From positions 419,029 to 483,028 of the forward strand of contig UESW01005075.1 in NCBI GenBank assembly GCA_900491605.1: DNA of 64,000 nt, given 5' to 3'. Position 1 is the stretch's first letter. Every line of letters begins with the position of its first letter. This document shows, piece by piece, positions 53,637 through 64,000 of this stretch. Position numbers and translations under genes: made by a program. The stretch is from Calamus simplicifolius (taxonomy: Eukaryota; Streptophyta; Magnoliopsida; Arecales; Arecaceae). A model generated the notes under the pieces. That model was not told the origin of the DNA. It made no database searches and saw nothing but the letters and a program-made list of their open reading frames with translations.

Positions 53637-54505
53637 TTACCTACGATTTTAGAGTTTTTTTTTTGTAGGAAAAGAAAATATTAAAAATTATTATTAGCTA
53701 TTTTTTTTCTACGATTTTAAGAAAATTCATAGGTAAAGATATGGGTAAAAAAATATTTTTTTTGATTTTTTTATATGATTTTGAGGCTTTTCGTAGGGAA
53801 ACAAATCATTAAATATTATTATTAGCCAATTTTTCCCTACGATTTTAGGGTTTTTCGTAGGGAAAGAAATCATTAAAAATTATTATTAGCCAATTTTTTC
53901 TTACGATTTTAAGAAAAATCGTAGGGAAAGAAGTGGATAAAAAAAATTCTTGATTTTTTTCCTACGATTTTGAAGTTTTTCGTAGGGAACAAATCATTAA
54001 AAATTTTTATTACCTAACGTTTCCCTACGAGTTTAAGGTAAATCATAGGGAAAGATGTGTATAAAAAAATATTTTTTCCTATTTTTCCCTACGATTTTAG
54101 GGTTTTTCATAGGGAATTTTTTTTAAAAAATTATAATTAGCCAATTTTTCCCTACGATTTTAAGACAAATCATAGGGAAAGGTATTGATAAAAATATATT
54201 TTTAATTTTTCCCTACGATTTTTAAATTTCGTAGGCAATAGTTTTTAAAATTTAAATTTGAATTTCAAATTCTTCTCATTCTTTCCCTACGAATTATGAT
54301 CTTTACCTACGAAAAAAATCGTAGGGAAAAGGTCTGATCTATGCCTACAATTTTTAAAAGTCGTAGGCAAAGGCTTTCCATACGCACTTTTCCCTACGAT
54401 TTTTTTATACTTTTGCCTACGATAGAAATCGTAGGGAAAGGCTTTACCTACGATTTTTTCTCTTTCCCTACGAAAAAAAATCGTAGGCAAAAGTTGATTT
54501 TTTTG
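53637..54505. repeat. Right subterminal hairpin array of the CACTA element
   Basis: Roughly 15 copies of the CCCTACGATTTT motif, many paired with AAATCGTAGGG or a variant TTTTCGTAGGG. The spacing is wider (40-90 bases) and less paired in 53637-54230; the last 200 bases are tightly paired. Terminal inverted repeat follows to 54510. Confidence 0.9.
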
Positions 54506-54513
54506 TAGTGCCG

Positions 54514-54866
54514 GTTCGCCAGAGCTGAGCTGCTCGGATGCTACTGGTAACGGCACCCTCATGCCCTTGGTGCCACAGATGCATGGTTTAGCAGTCAGCA
54601 TGCACTGAGGCCTGCGTCGTTGATATTTCCTAGCGCTCCCATTTTCTTTACAGATGTACGTGTTTCCGATTACCATGCAGGTCTTGCGCGTGTTCCTCGC
54701 GCACCATGCAACCGAGTGGCCTGGGACGCGGTTGTGCAGAAGGGGACAGAGAGAGAGAGAGAGAGAGAGAGGGAGGTAGGGAGAGAACTGAAAGTGAGTT
54801 CCGTTTGTTCTCTAGCTTCAGAAAAACACAGTTTTTTTCATAGAAATTCATGAGTAACCGAAGGTT
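54514..54866. other. Right flank of the CACTA insertion
   Basis: The continuation of the pre-insertion locus (partner of 46500-47106). A (GA)n tract lies at 54748-54772. No gene recognised. Confidence 0.45.
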
Positions 54867-54871
54867 TACAT

Positions 54872-56095
54872 TGTTGGGGAGCGCGGAATACCCCCAAGAT
54901 TATGGCTATAGCGTATATGAGTAATACAAAAATCTTTTACCGTTCTAATCTATAAGTATAAGATCATACCTTCAGACTTGAACGTTGGAACACTTTGATT
55001 TGATTGCTCAACCTCAACCTTTTAGCTTTCCGCCGTATTTCCGAAATACCTTCCTTCTCTCACAAGATGGTGGGATCTCTCGGCCGACCTAGGGTTTCTT
55101 GTTTTTCTTTTTTCTCAAAAACGTTAACCCTAGCAACCAACTGAGAGGGTATTTATAGGGCTACAACAGGGACCAATAGGCAAATATGAAAAGGACTTCC
55201 TACGTAATTAAATCTCTAATCCTATCCCGGGTTAGGATTCAATTATGTAAATTACAATTCATTCCACTAAAGAATTATAATTGTACTCCTAATCATATTC
55301 GAATTTATATTTTGAGCCTTAATATTAAATACTTATTATCTCCCCACGTTAAGATAACAGATATCCACCAATTAAATTTAAATACTGATAATATAATTTA
55401 ATTAGCTGTTATATCCTTGAGACTTATCCACTTAACTTATTTGATGTATCGGATTAAAAATCCACTTGCAAGATTTGATACAATCAAAACTTATAAGCTT
55501 TCTCAAGGGGATATCATCAATCTAAATTAACAGTACGTGGATTTCTTCAACTATTAATATTCACCATATATATAATGTTATTGCCCAACCCATTGAGTTT
55601 ATTGACTCATATAGAATCTCACTCTATGTGTAATCAAAGCAATAATCACTACATACACGTGTCTAAAAATAGAATTCAGATTAAGAGCATAAGTAATCAT
55701 AATATTCATGAGTTTTAAATTATTTTATAAAGTCAGTATAAAATAATTAACTCAACTGGGTCATGTTCAATACACACAAAGTGTACTAGCATAAATAGTT
55801 AGAATAAACCATTCCCCGTAGTCAAGACAGACCTACTAAAAATTTGTGCTACAGTTTTACTGATGGTGTGTCCAATTCCATCTAAAACTGTGAACAATAA
55901 ACCTGTATTCCAAAAAAACCGATGATCTAGTCTTCTGTGTGTAAGCCGTACTCTACACACTAGATCAAATACTCTTTGTAAATACTAGACACATGCACAT
56001 ATATTTAGTAAATGGCACACATTGCTCAAAATGAATTCTCATTAAAAATGTAAAGACATAATATAAAGCATATCTTTTAGTCTATATCTCTATCA
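54872..56095 (-). mobile_element. Solo LTR, 1224 bp, target duplication TACAT
   Basis: Plus-strand ends are TGTTGGGGAG and CTATCA (TG...CA). TACAT lies at 54867-54871 and 56096-56100, a perfect 5-base target duplication. A minus-strand TATAAATA box near 55150-55158 suggests that the element read leftward. There is no internal region, so the two LTRs of a full element recombined and left one behind. Confidence 0.88.
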
Positions 56096-56100
56096 TACAT

Positions 56101-56970
56101 TACTGTGGGTTAACGGAGAACACTATAACCTGGCTAATTTGTTGATGCTCTTTAATTGAGATTTCTGAACCAAACTTTGCTTGCAGGTATGGTATGCCTG
56201 CAAATGGTCAAGACGCCAACTGGTTTCCGATTGGTTAATTAGCTAGGGCCAATCGACCAACTTCATCCGTTATATATACTCATATTGGAAATAGAAGTAG
56301 AGGAACACAAATTATAGCAACTAAGCCACCATAAAAAGTACGAAACTAGGGTTTTAAATTGAAAGCTTCAATGGACCCCAATACAAGTCAATCTTCCATT
56401 ATTTCTACTAAATAACAGAAATAATAGAATTACAAGATTTTGATTGTCCTGGCCAAAGCCAGGGATCAAAACATCTCAAGGATACATTAGAGGATATAAC
56501 ATGTAAAAGATAACAACACTTGGATCATGGATCACATAGTATGTCAACATTAAGAAGCAACACATCGATCTCTTGGACCACAATATACATTAAGAGAACA
56601 CTCCTCTTCTTTTGTGATATGAATAAACTAGTAGTAGCGTGGGTATATATGCCACACCTCTACCACCAATTATCACAATGCTAACTAGCTAGTTTTATTG
56701 GAAACTCTACTCCAAATCATAACCTAACTCAAGGATGGAGCTTCTTTGCAATAAATTTAGCAGCTCTAAAAGTATGGTTAAAAATAATTTTCATTGGAAA
56801 GACTTCAACGACCATTTAATAAAGTAAAGAATATAATCATCTAGAAGAACACGTTAATCGATCGAACAATATTTAGTCCATTTTGAGAAGCAATAGATAG
56901 AGCATCACGAGTCCCATACCATGCCATTATAAGTTCAAAATGTGGAACAATGTTTGCCAACAGTGGAATG
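56101..56970. other. Intergenic DNA between two solo LTRs
   Basis: AT-rich unique sequence without recognised genes. Confidence 0.5.
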
Positions 56971-58481
56971 GCTGCTGTAATACCCGGTTCAAACGAACCA
57001 GATTTGGTTCAGATGAACCAGGCTTGGTTCAGATGAACCAAGCTCCTGACTTTTGGGTTCCCTAGACTAACGCTTCGCTCCAAGCGAAGCGCTCAGTCTT
57101 CTGGGAAACCCCCGATCAGAGGCGCTGCGCAGGTGAATAAATAGGGAGGAGAAGGACTTCTTCCTTCACGCTGGCGCTTCATCCATCAGGTAAATCCCTA
57201 GCTTCTAGAGAGAGAGAAAGAACGAAAGAGAGAGAGAGAGAGATAGCGTGAGAGAGAGAAAGAGATAGGAAACAGTGAGAGCTTGGAAGGCACAGAGATG
57301 GAAACCTGGTCGTCCCTCTTGGTTTCAGGCCTGGCGGCATGCTCGCCGCCTCGCCGGGCCTGAGATCTGGCCGACGACCCCGCCGGCGCCGGGGGAGGCA
57401 TCCGGCGGGGTGGTGGTGGAGAGAGTAGAGAGAGAGGGCCAATTGGCCCTCCTCTCGCGTGGTGGCAAACCGGCTTCCGTCGGTTGGTTCGGGCCTGGTG
57501 GCATGCTTGCCGCCTCGCCGGGCCCAAGCGTTGGCCTGTCGCCTCCATCGGCATCGGGCGTGCATCCGGTAGAGTCCGGCCGGCCAAGGCGGCCGGCCGA
57601 GCCACCGGCACAGCTCCGTGCCGCGCGGTGAGTTGATGAAGCTGAGAGAAATTGAGGGAGAGGGAGGGGGTTTGGCGGCCGGCTCTGGCCTGGCCACCGC
57701 GGTCGGGCCGCCCTCAATTTGGCCGGCGGCGGCCCCAGCCGCCGGCTATGTGCCCGTCCCCTGTTCGGTGAAACAGGGGATCGGGTGGAAGGGTTTGAAC
57801 CGGGCCGGCTGGGCCGGCCGGTTCAGGCCTTTTGGGCCGTGCTGTGAGCTGATTTTGGGCTAAATTTTGGGCCCCGTAACGGGTCAGGTTTAGAAAAATA
57901 ATTATATGGCTAGAATCTTGGTGAATTTTATTTTCTTGGGGTATTTTTACTTCCCCAATCGGGTATGTATAGTGGGAGATATTCGAGCCCAAAGTAGGGC
58001 CTGTGAACTAGTTTGGGTAGAAATTCTAAGGGTCATTTTAATATTCTTTGCTAATAAATTAATTGTGTAAAATGATCCTGTAGATGCTCAGACATCTGAC
58101 TAGCTGCATATATACCTGTTGGATAGCGTACTAAGGTAAGTAAGCCAGTTATCAGTATTTAATAAATTATTCATTATATGAATGTTTAAATTGTGAATTG
58201 TGACATGAAGAATTGTTATTGGCTAAATTTGTAAGTAGATGAATATTATGAATATGGCTGTTTATGTGCTATGATTTCATGTGTGGATGCTATGCATGAG
58301 AGATGCAGTTATTATGCATGAGAGATGCAGTTATTATGATATTGATGTAATATATGCAATTGTTCAGTAGGTATAATCCACTGTTTATGCAATATTGAGT
58401 TGTCATTGATATGATGAGTGCATGTGATGTGAGGTACTGTTATGTGTCGCCACGGTTCTCCTTTATCATGTCATACCACAC

Positions 58482-58581
58482 ACACGTCTAGAGGACGTGT
58501 TCTGCTTGTTTATGCCACCTACACATCTAGAGGATGTGTTCTGCTTGGTTTGATGTGGCATCACACATATAGAGTATGTGT
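58482..58581. repeat. Three dyads with a shared TAGAG centre and compensatory stem changes
   Basis: 58482-58500, 58521-58539 and 58563-58581 each have a 7-base stem around TAGAG. The left arms are ACACGTC, ACACATC and ACACATA; the right arms are GACGTGT, GATGTGT and TATGTGT. Every arm change is matched in the partner arm. Confidence 0.9.
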
Positions 58582-58601
58582 TCTGGTGGATTTTGACATG
58601 G

Positions 58602-58807
58602 CGTGACCCTGATATCTTGACCCTTTCAGTAGGGGGATGCTTTAAGGGGATGCTTGTTGGTATACTATTGGTGTGACCCTGGTATCTTGACCTTTCAGTA
58701 GGGGATGCTTTAAGGGGATGCTTGTTGGTACACTATTGGCGTGACCCTGGTATCTTGACCTTTCAGTAGGGGGATGTTTTAAGGGGATGCTTGTTGGTAC
58801 ACTATTG
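58602..58807 (+). repeat. 68-71-bp tandem repeat, three units, in the solo LTR
   Basis: Units start with GTGACCCT at 58602, 58673 and 58741 and share ATCTTGACC, TTTCAGTAGGGGGATGCTTT and GGGGATGCTTGTTGGTA. Confidence 0.92.
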
Positions 58808-59289
58808 AGATATTGCTGGGCCGTGGGTCACATTTACAGTTACCATTGAGAGTATAAACAGTGGGTTTACTTACATTGCATGTTTGAGTACTTGTAGAAT
58901 GTTTAAGCATGTAGATCATTTATGCTTATTGGTTCTATGCTATGATTTGATTGTATAATGTGGCTTACTTACTGAGTGTAAACTCATAAAATCTTATAAT
59001 GTTTTTGTCAGCCACGAGGTTGAAGATGGAATAGTGGGGTGATGGATCTTCTATTAAATAAAACAAGACCATTATTTTGTTGTAACCCCAGTATTACATA
59101 TGTGTAGGGCTTGATGCCCAGACTTTATTATTGTGGTGTGTAAGGGTGTTAGCCCAAAACTTTTAGTATTGTATTTGACTTGGTTTTATATAATGGTGTT
59201 ATATGTTAAAATTTTGTGACGCCTTGCGTGCCCGGCACGCGGCGGGTTGTCACCCTAGCCCGATATTTGGGTCTGGGCATGACAGCTGC

Positions 59290-61189
59290 TGCAGCTAAAA
59301 TTTACCCAAAATTAATTACGAAGTTATATCAGGGTCCTTCCAATGAAACAATAACAAAATCATTAGAATTTAGGCTTTTTTTTGGTGGAAGATGCCATGA
59401 TCTGAGAGGTACAAATAGAAGTATATGAAATTACAGGTGGAGAACATCCTCATATTCTAGAACCTCTCTAGAAAGCTAAACTTCTAGCTCTAAAAAAAAT
59501 CATATGTAATATATTTAGCTTGAAGTAAAACGCTTCTAGTACTGCATACATTATGTTCAAACAATGCATCATTCCTTCCTCTTTGTATATATGGACAAGG
59601 ATTAAGAATGATCAAGAAAACCTTAGATGGTTAGATGAATGTGACTAATAGATGAAATTAATGACTTGTTGCAATAAAAATTTCTCAATAGTAAAGTAAC
59701 ATAAGGCCAGTTTTCATGTAGTCTTTGATTATAAACATAATAAAAAGAGATCCTAAAGTTTCAACTTTAAGATTGCATATGCTACAATGAGGTGAGAGAT
59801 TAAAAATTAATAACTTGTTACAATAAAAATATCTCAATAGTAAAGTAACATAAGGTGAGAGATTCTCATGTAGCTTTCGATTATAAACATAAGAAAAAGA
59901 AGCCCTAAAAATTTATTTTCAAGCATGCATCGATCTAATGCAATGAGGTGAGAGATTAGAAATCCTACGAGCTAAAAGTTAAGCTATAAGTAGGCCTCTT
60001 TAATTAGTTTTCATATAAAGAACAAAGCTTTGTAAGATGCATACCACCTCTAAATTTTTCTAACAATTATAAAATGTTGATTAACATTCATATGAAACTA
60101 TCTTAAATAGACGTCATTGACCATAAATAAGCATCAATAGCCTTGTCCCTATGTCAAGATATGTGACTTATCACTGCCTCCTTTAGGAATCTGAGATATC
60201 ATATGAGAATAAAAATTAGGAAAAAATAATGTTATATTAAGTCCATATTCCAATAGCCTCTCATCTAAGAGAGTACTAAGAGAGGCATCAGGTTCCAAAT
60301 AATCTGTATCAAACATCAACAGTAGCCTATCTAAGGGATCACTACATGGCTATAGGTTAGCATTCCACCTAATAATTAACCTTTCCAATGGACCAAATCA
60401 ACTCCTTTAACATCAACCTGGAAACTTTACATATCTTCTTCTAAAGAGAGGATGATCATCAAGATCGTATATATGAAGCTCAACTCCCCTCAAATATATA
60501 CTTAGGTTAAAGGAAATAGAAAATAAGGAGGGTTATAACATAATTTTACCTACTATCTTACTGAGGAAAGAAGCTTAGCTAGCTTTTGGAATGCTAAGGC
60601 CAATGGTTTGCTTAGGTTGACAAATTATATGCAAACAAATGGTCTAACTTATCCTTCTTTCATAATTACCGCCTTAGAGAAAAAAACTTGATAGTTTGAT
60701 CAAACAATTTAGCAAAGAGATGGGTACAATAGAATTTGAGGAAAGATGGACTGGCATAGAATAATATTGACTTACAAAAGATAAAAGATTCCACCTTCAA
60801 AAGTTTAATCTTAAGTTAATTTTGTCTTTCATAAACCGTAAAGCTTTGGCCTAAAGCTATTGTACTTTAAGTGATAATCCAAGATAAGAAACCAAACTCA
60901 CACTCCTTGTATTCCCAAAATAGATATCAAATCTTGCAATGTTAAATTGAATATTTTTATGTTATTTAAAAATATTTAAATTTTTTACCGCTTAATGCAT
61001 GAACTAAAAATTTTTCAAATCATATAGTTTTTATTATGTAATGACTTAGATTATTAGTAGAATTGGTATCATTAAAATTCATACTTGATTAAATTTGAGT
61101 AAAGATTTTATCAAATATATTGAAGTAAAACATGTTCATTCTATTAAACAAGTAAGATAATTTTTAATATTATAGAACAATATTTAGGT
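59290..61189. other. AT-rich intergenic DNA with a 149-bp duplication
   Basis: 59657-59805 and 59806-59954 are adjacent diverged copies (about 149 bases) sharing AATAAAAATxTCTCAATAG and TAAAGTAACATAAGG. No gene recognised in the rest. Confidence 0.5.
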
Positions 61190-61712
61190 TGCATTTGATG
61201 TATTCCCAGCAATCCTGAATAGTAATTTAATTTTTAATTAATATTTTATTTTTTAATAAATTTTAATTAAATAATTTTAATTTATTTTCTTATAAATTTA
61301 AAAAAATAGTAATTAAATTTTTTTTATTTTTTATATTTTCAATTAGGCTTTTTTTATAACTATATTTTTTGTTTTTTTTTTTTTTAATTTTTTTATTCGA
61401 TATTTTTCTTTTGATGAATAATACCAAGAGATAACGGCTGTGATACATAAGAAAAAAAAGAAAATAATTTTGTTTCGAGAAAGAAATAATTTTATTTTTA
61501 TTAAAAAGGTAGGAGCAATTTTGTAAAAAAAAATTATTAGATTACAACATATCCGGTAATATCGATAGCTATCTCTCTATGAGGTAATCTGAATTACTCT
61601 ACTTGCAAGATAGATTTTTATTTAAAATACATACCAAATATAGTTATCTGATAATTTTTTAAAATTATCGATAATCTCAATAAATTACTGGCTATCAAAC
61701 GACTCTTATATG
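61190..61712. mobile_element. Possible MITE
   Basis: The left edge AGGTTGCATTTGAT and the inverted right edge ATCAAACGACTCT (61696-61708) form an imperfect inverted pair around AT-rich, stem-like sequence of about 520 bases. The GGTTGCATTTGGT-type terminus is frequent in plant MITEs. The target duplication is not clear. Confidence 0.35.
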
Positions 61713-63401
61713 AATTTGAAAGAGGAGAGAGAGAATACTGATGGGCTGATACCGGCTCTCATTCAACCAGAGGTACCAAAGCTCAACGCTTGTAACGAGT
61801 GTCATAATGAGGTGGATGGTTTGGATACGTGGAACTTTAATGAATGGAGAAGGGAAATGGCGTGGAGTAAAAGAGGTGGAGTAAAGGACGATGATTCCAT
61901 TGAAAGAGGGTATTAATGCCCTTCCATACAGGGAGAGATGTCTTCAATGAGTGCGTTCAAATGATTCGCTGTACTTGGACGAGCTTTATGATGTGCATCC
62001 CTAAGCAAAAATTTTAATTTATAGAAAGTCGATCGATCCAAGATTTCCAGCCTCAGAAAAAAAAGGAATAATGGTGGAAGGAAAGCTTGGACGGAAGCAA
62101 TGTACACGGTTCCAACTCATCTTTATTAATATCCCAATTTGGCATGGATGACGCCCATTTATTACTTGCTTTTTTAGGTCTATAGAGTATAGACAGATTG
62201 TTCTTACTTTATTTCCAAAAATAAAAGGTGATCCTATATGTATATTTATTCAGTTTATTTTTAATAAATATAAAAATACTTTATATCTTTATAAAAAATA
62301 GTATAAATACTTAGAGGCATACATGGATGGCTTTACGGTTACTTTTTAGAAACAAACTGATTTGGATCGGTTTTTAAAATTAAAATCGAAACCAAATTAA
62401 TTATTTTAATAAATTAAACCGAATCAAGCCAAAAAAAATTGGTTTGGTTTCACTCTGATTTATGGATTTGCGCATACTTACTTTAAATGACCATAAGGTT
62501 AATTTTAATAGTAAATTTATATTATCAAATATAATTTATTTAAAATAAAAAATATTAGGGATGGCAATCGGACAGTCTATACTGATCCCGTCTTCATTAG
62601 AAAAAAAAACGTTCTTGTTGGGCAAGGACGAAGATAACGGGTACTCACTGGATACTCATTTGCTGGTTTACATAAAAAAATAAAATATTTTATTAATTTA
62701 TAATTTATTAAAAATTAAAAAATAATTTTTTTAGAATAAGATGGAGACTAATCGAGAATAATCAAATAATGAATATAAGAGATTCTTTGACTTTTGGGAT
62801 AAGAAAGAAGATAACTAAAAGAGAGAAAGAAAATAACTAACAATGAAAAAAATTAAAAAATAAGATTCCCAACGCAACAACATTAAAAAAAGAATACATT
62901 TAAATTTCAAAATAAAAAATAAAGAGATATCTTTCTTTAAAAATAAAAGAAAGAGATGAGCGTACCAAAGAAAGAAAAAGGTGATGGATGGCATCGATGG
63001 CGTAGCTATTGGCGAAGATAAACGATGGACTGATGGAGCTAGGTTCTCATATCGTTCATAAAGAAAGGAAGAGCAAGCTCAGTTAAAGAAAAAAGAGTAA
63101 GACACGGTTGTGTGAAAGAAGAAAGAGCTGCATTAAAGAAGGAAGAGCAGGAGACGGCTAGACACAGTTGTGTGAAAGAAGGAAGAGCTAGAGACGGCTG
63201 CATTAAAGAAGGAAGAGCAAGAGATTGCTGCATTAAGGAAGGAAGAGCATGAGTCAAGATTATATATATTTTATATATTTTTAATTTTTAATTTTTAATT
63301 TTTAATTTTTAATATATTAATATATATATATTTAAAATTTAAATATATTATATTAAAGTTAATAGGGACGGGAATGGGGAAGAATACCGTCCGTGGGATT
63401 T
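61713..63401. other. Intergenic DNA with small repeats
   Basis: 61713-61916 has a short open frame (plus strand, from 61710) that matches nothing I know. 63055-63250 is a purine-rich array of roughly 30-base units (GAAGGAAGAGC, GAGACGGCTG, CATTAAA). 63268-63310 repeats TTTTTAATTT. No gene recognised. Confidence 0.45.
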
Positions 63402-64000
63402 TGTTAGGGTCCCCGGTCAAGGACTCCAAAACATTCACCAACTCCTCAATGCGATCCGCTCCAACACCACAATCGATCCTTCCGAACTGTTTTCAGTAAC
63501 ATACGAGCATGGTAATTAGGATCTAACACACAAGAAATGAAGAATGCCTCACTGTTATTACGAAGAATGGTCTCAGGATTATTAGTCCTTCGAACCACTA
63601 GAACACAAGAACACTCGTACAAGGGTTATTAGCCCAAGCACGCCCAAACTTAAGAGGTTATCAGCCCCCCAAGTTTACTGGCATAAACGTGCCTATGCCT
63701 GGCCAACATTCATAAGCTCTCTAAGCTTACAAAACACAACTCCCTATTGCTCCCGAGGAGTGTTTATATAGGCATCCTCAGGAGCTTCCAAAATCCTACC
63801 AACCCAATCAAATCAAATCTAGATCAAATCTTCAAGATTTTAAGGAAACAATTTGAAACAATTCCTAGAATCAAGGAGATTTGACGATACATGCCTAAAA
63901 CAACTTAACTGAAAAGGAAACTAATCTTCTAGAGTTTAGGAGAAACATCCTAAATCTAGAAGATATGATTTATTCAATCACTCCCCAAAAAGAAATCAAT
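63402..64000 (-). mobile_element. Partial LTR at the right edge
   Basis: Starts TGTTAGGGTCCCCGG at 63402, a clean LTR-like terminus, after unrelated AT-rich DNA. A minus-strand TATATAAACACTCC box lies at about 63756-63770 as an LTR promoter would. The rest runs out of the window. The family cannot be named. Confidence 0.55.

Larger units (their letters stand above)
47110..54510 (+). mobile_element. Non-autonomous CACTA (En/Spm) DNA transposon with captured host gene fragments
   Basis: The element starts CACTACAACAAAAA at 47110 and ends in TTTTTTTGTAGTG at 54510, the inverted partner. CCG lies on both sides (47107-47109 and 54511-54513): the 3-base target duplication that CACTA elements make. 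Length 7401 bases. Many inverted CCCTACGATTTT / AAATCGTAGGG motifs fill both subterminal regions, as bound by CACTA transposases. No transposase ORF is present. Instead the interior has an 83-bp satellite (48591-49752) and exons of three unrelated plant genes on the plus strand. Elements of this sort are known as gene-capturing CACTA or Pack-CACTA. Confidence 0.92.
56976..59284 (+). mobile_element. Solo LTR, 2309 bp, target duplication GCTGC
   Basis: Ends TGTAATACCC and GGGCATGACA (TG...CA), with GCTGC at 56971-56975 and 59285-59289 as a perfect target duplication. A GTGAATAAATAGGG promoter-like box lies at 57132-57146. It is very GC-rich at 57300-57800 and AT-rich after 57890. It contains three hairpins at 58482-58581 and a tandem repeat at 58602-58807. 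The terminus and length resemble large Gypsy LTRs. Long open frames at 57179-57717 on both strands follow from GC richness and match no protein known to me. Confidence 0.88.

Noticed and set aside
57179..57717. Overlapping GC-rich ORFs of 120-170 residues on both strands
   Set aside because: They lie inside a solo LTR, are compositional, and have no domain; open frames on both strands are typical of GC-rich non-coding DNA.

Overview
The window is nuclear DNA of a flowering plant. It has spliced genes with GT-AG introns, every major class of plant transposable element, AT-rich intergenic DNA with many microsatellites, and no bacterial-type operons. The element mix and the divergence of the host genes fit a monocot, possibly a palm; that last step is inference. 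One unresolved base lies at 32513.

There is one apparently intact host gene: a minus-strand ARID-HMG box protein in six exons, running from 46067 down to 34643. It reads through as a 353-residue protein with every splice site canonical and every exon phase compatible. Its fourth intron is about 8.4 kb and is filled with retrotransposon debris, including a long inverted repeat, an LTR-bounded segment carrying a dsRNA-binding-domain ORF, and an internally deleted Copia element. Other host material is broken: the N-terminal part of a SUN-domain protein gene (17811-18561) cut off by a Gypsy LTR, and one exon of a malonyl-CoA-synthetase-like acyl-activating enzyme (20683-20773).

Layout. 1-1936: 3' part of a large non-coding LTR element (LARD-like), seen again at 22135-27165. 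1937-7563: truncated minus-strand Copia element with an extra ORF downstream of pol. 7564-17810: minus-strand Gypsy of Tat type (gag, PR, RT, two RNase H domains, INT) with a repeat-rich 3' spacer that includes an antisense ORF. 17811-22134: host gene relics and AT-rich DNA. 22135-27165: LARD-like element with GC-rich tandem arrays. 27166-33369: AT-rich DNA, a hAT-like end, an Athila-like Gypsy pol fragment, the N, and a LINE 3' end with poly(A). 34643-46067: the ARID-HMG gene. 47110-54510: a complete non-autonomous CACTA transposon (CCG target duplication) that has captured exons of three host genes (an unidentified, possibly plastid-targeted protein, a vacuolar H+-pyrophosphatase and an IQD calmodulin-binding protein) and an 83-bp satellite. 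54872-56095 and 56976-59284: two solo LTRs with perfect 5-bp target duplications. 59285-64000: AT-rich DNA, small duplications, MITE-like sequence and a partial LTR at the edge.

The most interesting items are the gene-capturing CACTA element with its hairpin arrays, the intronic inverted repeat next to a dsRNA-binding ORF, the extra ORFs in the Copia and Tat elements, and three hairpins with compensatory stem changes inside the second solo LTR.
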